Assembly: GCF_013520985.1 (NCBI RefSeq)
Contig: NZ_JACDTY010000005.1
Location: 186,001-250,000 of the forward strand
Direction: 5' to 3'
DNA: 64,000 bases
Origin: Mesorhizobium neociceri
GTDB taxonomy: Bacteria; Pseudomonadota; Alphaproteobacteria; Rhizobiales; Rhizobiaceae
The notes under the pieces were generated by a model. The model did no database searches. It was not told the origin of the DNA and worked only from the letters and a program-made list of their open reading frames with translations. This document shows, one piece after another, positions 21,204-28,200 of this stretch (positions within the stretch are counted from its first letter, which is position 1; each line of letters opens with the position of its first letter). The position numbers and the translations under genes are program-made.

Positions 21204-21446
21204 TCAGCAGCGAGCGGTGTAGAGCCGGCCGCGATTGTCGCGATACTGGCAATAGCCATTGCGCAGGTTGCGCACCAGCAGACCGGAACCGGCACCGACG
21301 GCTGCGCCGATGAGCGCACCTTTGCCGCCGCCAACCAGGCCGCCGACGCCGGCGCCAACCAACGTTCCGACACCCACGTCCTGCTCGGTCGTGCTGCAGC
21401 CGCTGACGGCGACCACGGCAACCATGGCAATAATCAATTTCCGCAT
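21204..21446 (-). CDS. Glycine-zipper lipoprotein, 80 aa
   Basis: The signal sequence ends in a lipobox (AVSGC, Cys17), followed by a glycine-zipper stretch (VGAGVGGLVGGGKGALIGAAVGAG, residues about 30-54) as in YMGG/Rick_17kDa-like outer-membrane proteins. The tail is NGYCQYRDNRGRLYTARC. The start at 21446 has GGAGAG upstream; an in-frame upstream ATG lacks one. Probably anchored in the envelope; function unknown. Confidence 0.75.
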   Translation of the reverse strand: MRKLIIAMVAVVAVSGCSTTEQDVGVGTLVGAGVGGLVGGGKGALIGAAVGAGSGLLVRNLRNGYCQYRDNRGRLYTARC

Positions 21447-21529
21447 CGAGTCTCTCCTCACTTTCGTCCTCACTTTAGTAAGCTCCAGCCGCCATTTAGC
21501 ACGAAATGACGGCCTTTGCCCGCTCGATC

Positions 21530-21856
21530 TTATTGTTGGCGAAGAAAGTCTTTTTCGGGGCGCGTCACATTCGACGCAACCACGACGTTGGAAATCTGCA
21601 AGGATGCTTCGAGCGAACCGTCCGGGCGCACGTTCCAGACGATCTGGTCGTAATCATCCTCCAGGGCAGGATCGACGGCAAGACATTTGGCGACGACATA
21701 CTCGGCCTGACCTTGCACGTCACCCATGGCGAAAGGCCGCTCGGCGGTGCATGCCTCCGCGGTCTCGAACACGCTGACCGGCACCTGCAGTTCGCGGCAT
21801 TCGGTCATGCTGTTTGAACAGCCGATGACCAGAAGCAAAGCGGCGATGTGTTCCAC
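21530..21856 (-). CDS. Small exported protein under a candidate EcfG promoter
   Basis: About 108 residues, beginning with a hydrophobic signal (HIAALLLVIGCSNS, possible lipobox cysteine) and containing CREL, EACTAE and AKCLAVDP segments with several cysteines. GTG 21856 is chosen over ATG 21877 because GAGAGGA lies upstream of the GTG and the -10 element at 21881-21884 would put the transcript start near the ATG. No family recognised. The promoter makes it a likely general-stress-response envelope protein. Confidence 0.6.
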   Translation of the reverse strand: MEHIAALLLVIGCSNSMTECRELQVPVSVFETAEACTAERPFAMGDVQGQAEYVVAKCLAVDPALEDDYDQIVWNVRPDGSLEASLQISNVVVASNVTRPEKDFLRQQ

Positions 21857-21880
21857 GGCGAAAAATCCTCTCACCATAAG

Positions 21881-21905
21881 AACGGTCGACAGCCGTCAAA
21901 GTTCC
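21881..21905 (-). promoter_or_regulatory. EcfG-type promoter (GGAAC-N16-CGTT)
   Basis: On the minus strand, GGAAC (21905-21901) and CGTT (21884-21881) are separated by exactly 16 bases. It points to the small exported protein gene starting at 21856. Confidence 0.8.
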
Positions 21906-22007
21906 TGTGACGAAAGGTGGGGGCGTTAGCAATTGGCTGGCCAGGAGCCAGTCCAGCCTCCCAGCTCAGCGTGATTTGGGAGCAATGTGGACCCGAGCGA
22001 TCTGGGC

Positions 22008-22184
22008 TCAGCCCAACTGCGACGCCACAATCAGCACGATGGCGGCGACGAGCGCGACAGCGGCGAAGCGAAGCAAGGGATGCCAGGCGTGCGGCAAAGG
22101 CGCGGCGGAAGCATCAGGATCCTGAAAGCCGCTCATGGAGACGCGGGCGGCCTGCTCCAGCCTGTTCATATCGGCAACCGTCAA
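22008..22184 (-). CDS. Small membrane protein, 58 aa, TTG start
   Basis: The frame encodes a soluble N-terminus (TVADMNRLEQAARVS...) and one C-terminal membrane helix (LLRFAAVALVAAIVLIVAS) ending QLG. TTG 22184 is chosen because GGGAGGA lies 7 bases upstream; the internal ATG at 22136 has no such site. No family recognised. It occupies the gap before the stress-response kinase gene; no EcfG motif is seen in front of it. Confidence 0.5.
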   Translation of the reverse strand: MTVADMNRLEQAARVSMSGFQDPDASAAPLPHAWHPLLRFAAVALVAAIVLIVASQLG

Positions 22185-22328
22185 AGATCATTCCTCCCAT
22201 ACTTGCATTGCAGGCCACGCCGAAGCGTCGGTTGAATCGGCCAGGGTCCAGCAATCTCTGGGAACCACAGCATCGAACTTTATGGTGAACAGCCGGTTAA
22301 GGAATCCGACGCTCCGGGCTCTCTGTCT

Positions 22329-22357
22329 GACGCAATTCCGGACGGAATTGCTCCAGG
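22329..22357. repeat. Shortened copy of repeat family A
   Basis: Contains gacgcaattccggac joined directly to ggaattgctcc, i.e. the ends of the second half of repeat A with the middle missing. Confidence 0.45.
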
Positions 22358-22372
22358 GGCAAATCCGGCCGC

Positions 22373-23413
22373 TCACTCGGTTTCGAAATTGCCGTGCGGA
22401 ACGACAAGCCGATACTCGAGCCGGTCGCCGGTGATCTCCAGTGTCGCTGTGCCGTTCAACGATGCCGGCACGACACGTTCGAGGGCAACGCTGCCGAAGC
22501 GCTTCTCGGTGGGTCTGTTGTCATTGGCGACGATGGCCTCGACCCAGGTCAGCGACAAAGCTGGCTTGTCAACGGCCTCAGTGACGCTCGACAGTTTGGC
22601 GGTTACCTCGACGAAGCCATCCGGCCGCGCCAGGGCGCCATAGCTGAATGAATTGACGGCGAGTTCGTGCATGGCCAGGCCGATATGAAGCGCGGCATTG
22701 GGATTGAGGTAGGGGTTGACGCCATTGAAGCGCAGGCTCTGTGTGGGATCGGCGCCATAGCGCACGACCTGGCCACGGACAAGCTCGCGCAGTGCGGCAC
22801 CCCGCCAGTTCGACGACGTCACCAGATCCTGGGAGGAGGCCAGTGACTGAAGCCGGCCGCGAAAGCGCGTGAGGAAATCGTCCGATGTCTCGGAATAGCG
22901 GCCGGTCTGGGTGGCAATGCTCTGGATGATGGCCAACAGGTTCTTGGAGCGGTGGCTGACCTCGCGCAACAGCGTCTTCAGCGTCTGCTCGCGGCGTTTC
23001 TGCTCGGTGGTCTCCACCATCGTGGTGACGACGCCCTGCACATCGCCGCGGTCGCCATGATCGGCGTCAACCCACACCTGGAACCAGCGGATACCGTCGG
23101 TGGCGGGCACACTGAGCTCGACGTGCTCGGGATTTCCGGAGGCGATGACACGGCGTTTGGCGGTATCGATGTGCTCGACCTGCGCCGCCGGCAGTATGCC
23201 GCTGCTGTCCGCGGAGTCGGAAGCCCATGGCTCACGCATGTTGCGGGCCCACACGGTCTTCATCTCGCGGTCCTGGTACAGAACGGAGATACCGGCATTG
23301 TGCAGAGCGTGGAGCAAGGCGCGACCAAGTTGCATGCCGCTTTCAGCGGGGTGCAGGGCGATGACTTCGTCACTCCGCCCGTTGTCGCTTGTCTCTCCGC
23401 CTCTGGAACGCAT
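22373..23413 (-). CDS. PAS-HWE/HisKA_2 sensor kinase under EcfG promoter
   Basis: A 346-residue soluble kinase. A PAS domain (residues 30-140, with the LYQDREMKTVWARN start) is followed by an HWE/HisKA_2 core with His154 in LLREVSHRSKNLLAIIQSIA, then ATP-binding motifs (AMHELAVNSFSYGAL; RFGSVALERVV). A GGAAC-N16-CGTT promoter lies 27 bases upstream. Family knowledge: HisKA_2/HWE kinases phosphorylate PhyR to start the general stress response, so an EcfG-driven kinase beside phyR suggests feedback. Confidence 0.88.
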   Translation of the reverse strand: MRSRGGETSDNGRSDEVIALHPAESGMQLGRALLHALHNAGISVLYQDREMKTVWARNMREPWASDSADSSGILPAAQVEHIDTAKRRVIASGNPEHVELSVPATDGIRWFQVWVDADHGDRGDVQGVVTTMVETTEQKRREQTLKTLLREVSHRSKNLLAIIQSIATQTGRYSETSDDFLTRFRGRLQSLASSQDLVTSSNWRGAALRELVRGQVVRYGADPTQSLRFNGVNPYLNPNAALHIGLAMHELAVNSFSYGALARPDGFVEVTAKLSSVTEAVDKPALSLTWVEAIVANDNRPTEKRFGSVALERVVPASLNGTATLEITGDRLEYRLVVPHGNFETE

Positions 23414-23440
23414 CAGTCACCTGTCCGCCCACCCAAGCTG

Positions 23441-23465
23441 AACGATTCACTCTGAAATGAGTTCC
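23441..23465 (-). promoter_or_regulatory. EcfG-type promoter (GGAAC-N16-CGTT)
   Basis: Minus-strand GGAAC (23465-23461) and CGTT (23444-23441) with a 16-base spacer, directly before the PAS-HWE kinase gene. Confidence 0.82.
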
Positions 23466-23581
23466 TGAAATAAGCGCTGAAACAGGTCCGCCGGACGGCG
23501 TCCTGTTGAAGGACACCGCCCGGCGGTGGCTGGAAACCGTTTGAGGGGTGCGGCTTCCAGTGTTTGGCTCGCTACCCGGTC

Positions 23582-23749
23582 TTACGACGCCCGCCTGAAC
23601 AGGCCGGCCAGAAGCGAGATGATGAGGAAGGCGAGAAAGATGAAGAACAAGATTTGCGCGATGCCGGCGGAGGTGCCGGCGATACCGCCGAAACCAAGCG
23701 CGCCGGCGATGATCGCCACGACCAGAAATACGAGCGCCCAGTAGAGCAT
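23582..23749 (-). CDS. DUF1328-family small membrane protein
   Basis: A 55-residue protein made of two membrane helices ([21 protein letters not shown] and [20 protein letters not shown]) around [11 protein letters not shown], ending FRRAS: the DUF1328/UPF0391 pattern. AAGGAG precedes the ATG, and an EcfG-type promoter sits 29 bases upstream. These proteins are often stress-induced in alphaproteobacteria; molecular function unknown. Confidence 0.85.
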   Translation of the reverse strand: MLYWALVFLVVAIIAGALGFGGIAGTSAGIAQILFFIFLAFLIISLLAGLFRRAS

Positions 23750-23778
23750 GATCCGTCTCCTTCCGATGCTGAGATAAG

Positions 23779-23803
23779 AACGTGGGTGGTTGGTGTTTGT
23801 TCC
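23779..23803 (-). promoter_or_regulatory. EcfG-type promoter (GGAAC-N16-CGTT)
   Basis: Minus-strand GGAAC (23803-23799), 16 bases, CGTT (23782-23779); directs the DUF1328 gene. Confidence 0.82.
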
Positions 23804-23942
23804 ACCCTTTGCCGAAAAAGACGGCCTTTGGAAGGGCCTGGACGCGAATTGATTTCAAGCACGCGAGCGCGACGGCAACCGGCGATCGCCAGGTTGACGA
23901 TCGCCAGTGCTGGCAACGCCGCGCGATGCGGCGAATGTTGTG

Positions 23943-24737
23943 CTAGGCGGCGGCCTTGGCCTGCCGGTCGAAGAACAGCGCCTGGCTGATCAGCGCTTTG
24001 ACCATGTCAGGATTGAACGGCTTGGTGACCAGGAAAGCGGGCTCGGGCCGCTCGCCGGTCAGCAGACGCTCGGGGAAGGCAGTAATGAAAATCACCGGCA
24101 CCGAGGTCGACGACAGGATCTCGTTGACCGCATCGATGCCCGAGCTGCCATCGGCAAGCTGGATGTCGGCCAGCACCATCTTCGGCCTTGTCTTGCCGAA
24201 CATCGCCACCGCCTCCGAATGGGTACGGGCGGTGCCGACGACACGGTGGCCGAGGCTCTCGACCATTTCCTCGATGTCCATGGCGATCAGCGGCTCGTCC
24301 TCGATGATCAGCACGTCGGTCGCCACCTGGCGGGAGATCTCGTTGCTCGCCTGGGCAAGCAGTTCGGAGAATTCCCTGGCGTCGACATCGAGAATTTCAG
24401 CGGCCTCGTCCTCGCTGAAGCCTTCGACCGCGACCAGCAGGAAGGCCTGACGTGGTCGTGGCGCTATGGCATTCAGATTGGCGGCGGCGCGCTGCTCCCA
24501 TGCCGATTGCGCCTGCTCCTGCGGAACGCGGATGGCAATGGAGGTGAACAGTTTGGCGAAAACCTTGTAGATCGCGATGCGGTCGTTCGACGCTTCGGGG
24601 AAGATGTCGACGTCGGCGATGATGGCTTCGAGCATCGCGGCGACCAGCGCATCGCCACTCTCCTGCGATCCCGAAACGGCGCGCGAGAAGCGGCGCAGGA
24701 ACGGCAGGTGCGGAGCAATGGTTGCGGAAAGGCTCAT
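23943..24737 (-). CDS. phyR: General stress response regulator PhyR
   Basis: A 264-residue protein: an N-terminal EcfG-like sigma domain (residues 1-135, including RPRQAFLLVAVEGFSEDEAAEIL, a sigma-4-like segment) joined to a C-terminal receiver with phosphoacceptor Asp191 (MVLADIQLADGSSGI) and Lys in VTKPFNPDM. Phosphorylated PhyR binds NepR through sigma mimicry and frees EcfG. ATG 24737 removes a spurious N-terminal extension. It is divergent from nepR-ecfG, with an EcfG-type promoter of its own (positive feedback). Confidence 0.96.
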   Translation of the reverse strand: MSLSATIAPHLPFLRRFSRAVSGSQESGDALVAAMLEAIIADVDIFPEASNDRIAIYKVFAKLFTSIAIRVPQEQAQSAWEQRAAANLNAIAPRPRQAFLLVAVEGFSEDEAAEILDVDAREFSELLAQASNEISRQVATDVLIIEDEPLIAMDIEEMVESLGHRVVGTARTHSEAVAMFGKTRPKMVLADIQLADGSSGIDAVNEILSSTSVPVIFITAFPERLLTGERPEPAFLVTKPFNPDMVKALISQALFFDRQAKAAA

Positions 24738-24808
24738 GATGGACGTCTCCCTCAGATGACGTGATTGCACAGATTCCAGGTCCAGCCGATTGCAAGCCCC
24801 GAACACAA

Positions 24809-24833
24809 AACGCGGGTTTTGCGAAAAAGTTCC
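24809..24833 (-). promoter_or_regulatory. EcfG-type promoter for phyR
   Basis: Minus-strand GGAAC (24833-24829) and CGTT (24812-24809), spacer 16 bases, back to back with the nepR promoter. Confidence 0.88.
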
Positions 24834-24842
24834 GAGACTTGT

Positions 24843-24867
24843 GGAACGAATCTGTGCGGGCGACGTT
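24843..24867 (+). promoter_or_regulatory. EcfG-type promoter for nepR-ecfG
   Basis: GGAAC (24843-24847), 16 bases, CGTT (24864-24867), 81 bases before nepR. It implies autoregulation of the sigma factor. Confidence 0.88.
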
Positions 24868-24948
24868 TGTGGGGCGACGGGCAACCAGACGAGGGGGCCG
24901 CTTTGCGTTGTGTAATAGGGCGGCTCGGGCGCTGGAATTTAAGGGCGA

Positions 24949-25152
24949 ATGAAGGACATGAACAAAGATCCACTGGCTGGCGCCGCTGACAGGCGCCGGG
25001 CCAATTCCGGCGACCCGCTCGGGGCGAATTCGGAAATCGGCCGCAAACTCAAGCAATATTATGACGAGCTGGTCTCCGACAATGTGCCGGATCGCTTCGC
25101 CCAGTTGCTCAGCCAACTGGAACAGGCCGAACCCGCACAGAAGAAGGACTGA
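24949..25152 (+). CDS. nepR: Anti-sigma factor NepR
   Basis: A 67-residue protein with the NepR core IGRKLKQYYDELVSDNVPDRFAQLLSQLE (residues about 29-58), the two helices that clamp EcfG or PhyR. It lies between the phyR-nepR divergent promoters and ecfG, ending 3 bases before the ecfG start. Alternative start ATG 24958 would lose three residues only. Confidence 0.95.
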   Translation: MKDMNKDPLAGAADRRRANSGDPLGANSEIGRKLKQYYDELVSDNVPDRFAQLLSQLEQAEPAQKKD

Positions 25153-25155
25153 GGC

Positions 25156-25707
25156 GTGGCAGCTGTCTCACAAGGCTTCAAGACCGAACTGCTTGGCTCG
25201 ATCCCGAGCCTGCGGGCCTTTGCCGTGTCGCTGACGCAGAATGCCGACAAGGCCGACGACCTGGTGCAGGAGACGCTGGTCAAGGCCTGGGACAAGCATG
25301 AGAGCTTCCAGCCCGGCACCAATCTCAAGGCATGGCTGTTCACCATCCTTCGCAATGAGTTTTATTCTCAGATGCGCAAGCGCGGCCGCGAGGTGCAGGA
25401 CAGCGACGGCATCATGACCGCCAGGCTCGCCGTTCATCCGGCCCAGCACGGCCAGCTCGACCTCAAGGATTTTCGCGGCGCGCTCGAGCAATTGCCCGAG
25501 GACCAGCGTGAAGCCATCATCCTTATCGGCGCTTCCGGTTTTTCCTACGAGGAGGCGGCCGAGATCTGCGGTTGCGCGGTCGGAACGATCAAGAGCCGGG
25601 TCAGCCGGGCCCGCACGCGATTGCAGGAGATCCTGAAAATCTCCGGCGAAGACGAATACGGGCCGGATGCCATCTCGTCTCAGGTCACCGGCTCAAACGC
25701 CGCCTGA
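25156..25707 (+). CDS. ecfG: ECF sigma factor EcfG (general stress response)
   Basis: A 183-residue group 15 ECF sigma factor. Region 2 is NADKADDLVQETLVKAWDKH ... TNLKAWLFTILRNEFYSQMRKR, and region 4 is LPEDQREAIILIGASGFSYEEAAEICGCAVGTIKSRVSRARTRL. It uses a GTG start at 25156, coupled to nepR. It should recognise GGAAC-N16/17-CGTT promoters; ten such sites with a 16-base spacer lie in this window, including its own. Confidence 0.95.
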   Translation: MAAVSQGFKTELLGSIPSLRAFAVSLTQNADKADDLVQETLVKAWDKHESFQPGTNLKAWLFTILRNEFYSQMRKRGREVQDSDGIMTARLAVHPAQHGQLDLKDFRGALEQLPEDQREAIILIGASGFSYEEAAEICGCAVGTIKSRVSRARTRLQEILKISGEDEYGPDAISSQVTGSNAA

Positions 25708-25724
25708 CAGCGATCGAAGGCATT

Positions 25725-26102
25725 TCAGACTGGCGCGCGTCCGCAGGCCGCCGCCAGCGCCTCGACGAGATCGTCTCCCGAATATGGCTTGGTCACCAGC
25801 CGGACGCCGGGGAAAGACGCCTCGATCTCGTCCGCGTCCGAATAGCCGGAGGCAAAGACGAAGGGCGTGCCCGCCTGGCGCAGTTGCGCGGCGAAGTCGA
25901 GCGTCGACGTCCCTCCCAGCATCAGGTCGACGATAACGCCGTCGAACTTGTCGGCGACCGTCTGCTCGTCGATCTCTGCCAGGTCGCGGGCAATCACCAC
26001 ATCGCCGGCGCCATGGTCGCGGCAAAGCTGCTCGACATCCATGGCGATCAGGATTTCATCCTCCAGGACAAGAATTCGCAATCCCTCGAGCAATGGCGGC
26101 AC
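25725..26102 (-). CDS. Single-domain response regulator
   Basis: A 125-residue stand-alone receiver: acidic pocket in LVLEDEIL, phosphoacceptor Asp in VIVDLMLGG (about residue 59), Thr/Ser site in FVFASGYSD, and Lys in VTKPYSGDD. The PFVFASGY segment resembles the FAT-GUY receivers that modulate PhyR phosphorylation in other alphaproteobacteria (SdrG-like). It is convergent with ecfG, 17 bases apart. A modulating role in the stress relay is an inference from family and position. No EcfG promoter found. Confidence 0.82.
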   Translation of the reverse strand: MPPLLEGLRILVLEDEILIAMDVEQLCRDHGAGDVVIARDLAEIDEQTVADKFDGVIVDLMLGGTSTLDFAAQLRQAGTPFVFASGYSDADEIEASFPGVRLVTKPYSGDDLVEALAAACGRAPV

Positions 26103-26309
26103 CTGGCAAATTCTCCTCGTTCCGGCAGCACTTCAAATCAACACCACACTGGATCTCAACAATCCACCAGTGGCCTTGCACCCTGAATTCGCTTGCCGGG
26201 GCTGCTCCAACGTCAGACGAACCGGATTCGTCTCACTGGAGCGGGGCAAGTCATGATCGGTATTCGACTCCCTGTCATTTAAAAAAGACATGCCCCGACC
26301 GCCGACGCC

Positions 26310-26334
26310 GGAACCACAACCCCTGTTAGCCGTT
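26310..26334 (+). promoter_or_regulatory. EcfG-type promoter (GGAAC-N16-CGTT)
   Basis: GGAAC (26310-26314), 16 bases, CGTT (26331-26334), 41 bases before the Crp/Fnr regulator gene. The rest of the gap 26103-26375 shows no gene. Confidence 0.8.
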
Positions 26335-26375
26335 GCAGTCAGTCTGCCACAAAGGCTTTCGAAAGAGGGATCGAA

Positions 26376-27137
26376 ATGTCTGGCCAGAATGGTCGTTCTT
26401 TTTCCAGCCGTCAGTACCCCTGCGAGAATTGCCCGCTTCGGCCACTGCCAGCGTTCCGGGAGTTCGAGAAGCAGGAACTTGCCTATGTCAGCAAGTTCAA
26501 GAAGGGCGAACTGGCCGTCGACAAGGGCGCCACGGTGCTGGTCGAAGGCAGCCACAGCGCCCATCTCTATACGGTGCTTTCGGGCTGGGCCTTCCGCTAC
26601 AAATTGCTGTCGGACGGCAGGCGCCAGATCCTGAACTATTCCATGCCCGGCGATCTCATCGGCCTGCAAGGTAGTGTGATGGGTGAAATGCAGCATTCGA
26701 TCGAGGCGCTGTCGCCCATGTTGTTGTGCGTCTTCGAGCGCGAAAACCTGCACGAACTCTACCGCAACCATCCGGGCCTTGCCTACGACATCACCTGGCT
26801 GGCATCGCGTGAGGAGCGCATGCTGGACGAGAATCTGCTCAGCATCGGCAGGCGCACGGCGGTCGAGCGCACCGCCTATCTTATCGCTTTCATCGCCAGC
26901 CGTGCGGCGATAGTCGGGCTCAACGGCAAGGCGCCGGTGCAAATCCCGATCACGCAGCAGCACATCGCTGATACGCTCGGCCTATCGCTGGTCCACACCA
27001 ACAAGACGATCCGAAAGCTGATCGACCGCAAGCTGATCGCCTGGCGCGACGGCGGTTGCGAAGTGGTCAACAGGCAAGCGCTGAAGGACCTCGCGCGCTG
27101 GGAGGGTCTGAGCGAAGGTCGCCGGCCGCTGATCTGA
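26376..27137 (+). CDS. Crp/Fnr-family transcriptional regulator under EcfG promoter
   Basis: A 253-residue regulator: cyclic-nucleotide-binding-like beta barrel (residues 35-150, with ILNYSMPGDLIGLQGS) and a winged helix (ITQQHIADTLGLSLVHTNKTIRKL, near 190-213). The N-terminus has CENCPLR (Cys16, Cys19) but not the full four-cysteine set of Fnr, so an iron-sulfur oxygen sensor is unlikely. Its EcfG promoter makes it a second-tier regulator of the stress response. Ligand unknown. Confidence 0.86.
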   Translation: MSGQNGRSFSSRQYPCENCPLRPLPAFREFEKQELAYVSKFKKGELAVDKGATVLVEGSHSAHLYTVLSGWAFRYKLLSDGRRQILNYSMPGDLIGLQGSVMGEMQHSIEALSPMLLCVFERENLHELYRNHPGLAYDITWLASREERMLDENLLSIGRRTAVERTAYLIAFIASRAAIVGLNGKAPVQIPITQQHIADTLGLSLVHTNKTIRKLIDRKLIAWRDGGCEVVNRQALKDLARWEGLSEGRRPLI

Positions 27138-27221
27138 TGCCGCTGATCCAGCAGGGAAACCAGTCCAGCCGGGTTGGACTCGCAGGCAAACACCCATTCA
27201 TGGATATGGTCTTCCGATTTC

Positions 27222-27246
27222 GGAACCTTGACGTGTGTCGGGCGTT
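27222..27246 (+). promoter_or_regulatory. EcfG-type promoter (GGAAC-N16-CGTT)
   Basis: GGAAC (27222-27226), 16 bases, CGTT (27243-27246), 30 bases before the DUF883-like gene. Confidence 0.82.
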
Positions 27247-27276
27247 TGAAACCAAGCAAACGCAAGGAGTTATAGA

Positions 27277-27603
27277 ATGGCAACTGCCGCAGGAAAAACC
27301 GCTGGCGAAAGCCAGACGAATGCCGACCTCGAAGCCGATATCAGGCAGTTGAAGGCCGACATCGAAAAGCTGACCAAGCAATTGGCCAAGACCGGCGAAC
27401 ATGGTTACGGGACCGCCCGGCGCGCTGCCGCCGAAGGCGTCGAGCAGTTGCGCGCCCAGGGCGAAGCCGCCTTCGACAGTCTGCGCGGCAACGCCAAGGA
27501 CCTCGAGGCCCAGATTACCGCCAATGTGCGTGAAAAGCCGGTGACGTCGCTGGCCATCGCCGCCGGCGTCGGCTTCCTGTTCGCGCTTCTCGCCCGGCGC
27601 TAG
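27277..27603 (+). CDS. DUF883/ElaB-YqjD-like membrane-anchored stress protein
   Basis: A 108-residue protein: a long amphipathic helical region (residues 15-80, ADIEKLTKQLAKTGEHGYGTARR) and one C-terminal membrane helix (SLAIAAGVGFLFALLARR) preceded by the family motif REKPVTS. E. coli relatives are inner-membrane, ribosome-associated stationary-phase proteins. GGAG precedes the ATG. Forms an operon with the next gene under an EcfG promoter. Confidence 0.85.
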   Translation: MATAAGKTAGESQTNADLEADIRQLKADIEKLTKQLAKTGEHGYGTARRAAAEGVEQLRAQGEAAFDSLRGNAKDLEAQITANVREKPVTSLAIAAGVGFLFALLARR

Positions 27604-27614
27604 TTTCGCCAGAG

Positions 27615-28079
27615 ATGGGGACGCTGGCATCGCTGATCTCGGCCCTGGCCTCGGGTGAAGCCGTTGCCGCCATGCGCCGCGCGCGCACGGCGGCAATCGT
27701 CTATGCACTTGCCGCCGTGGCGGCTCTGTGCGGCCTCGGATTCCTTTTGGGGGCTGCCTATATCTGGGCCGCTGACCGATATGGGCCGATGGCCGCCTGC
27801 CTCGGCTTCGCGGCCTGCTTCCTGGTGATCGCGGGGCTCATCCTGCTCGTCCATCAACTGGCTGCCGGCACGCGCGCACGCCGCCGCGCTCGTCGGCGCA
27901 ATGCCGACCTCAAAGCGCTGGGCATTACGGCGGCCCTTGCCGTGCTGCCGGCCTTGCTCAAGGGAAAAGGTGGCAAGGAACTTGTCCTCGGCCCGATCAT
28001 CGCGCTGGTGGCGTATGCCATCTATAAGGAAAACGTCAAACCGGACCGGGATGACAATGCCGACGGCGAGGCCGAATAA
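27615..28079 (+). CDS. Membrane protein, holin-like/DUF1469-type partner of the DUF883 gene
   Basis: A 154-residue protein with two adjacent membrane helices (residues about 26-50 and 58-82), an arginine-rich cytosolic stretch (ARRRARRR) and two more hydrophobic segments near 103-118 and 125-140. It lies 11 bases after the DUF883-like gene. This pairing is common in stress loci (YqjD-YqjE in E. coli), so an envelope-associated stress role is likely. Exact family uncertain. Confidence 0.75.
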   Translation: MGTLASLISALASGEAVAAMRRARTAAIVYALAAVAALCGLGFLLGAAYIWAADRYGPMAACLGFAACFLVIAGLILLVHQLAAGTRARRRARRRNADLKALGITAALAVLPALLKGKGGKELVLGPIIALVAYAIYKENVKPDRDDNADGEAE

Positions 28080-28080
28080 C

Positions 28081-28184
28081 TAGAGCGTTTCACCGTTTCA
28101 CGGAAACGGCGAACCGCTCTATCTCTTTGTTTTTTCGCAATTCCCGGACGGAAAACCGCTCACACTTTTCCTGGAATTGCTCTA
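28081..28184 (+). repeat. Intergenic repeat family A, copy 2
   Basis: Same order and orientation as the copy at 1081-1180: palindrome around gtttcacggaaac, then cggacggaaaaccgc, then cctggaattgctct. It lies between the holin-like gene and a convergent kinase gene. Confidence 0.8.
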
Positions 28185-28200
28185 AGGGTCGGCAGGATAC

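Noticed and set aside
27615..28079. Reading the holin-like protein as a prophage holin
   Set aside because: No phage genes are nearby; it lies in a DUF883 operon with a stress promoter, so a bacterial envelope protein is more likely.
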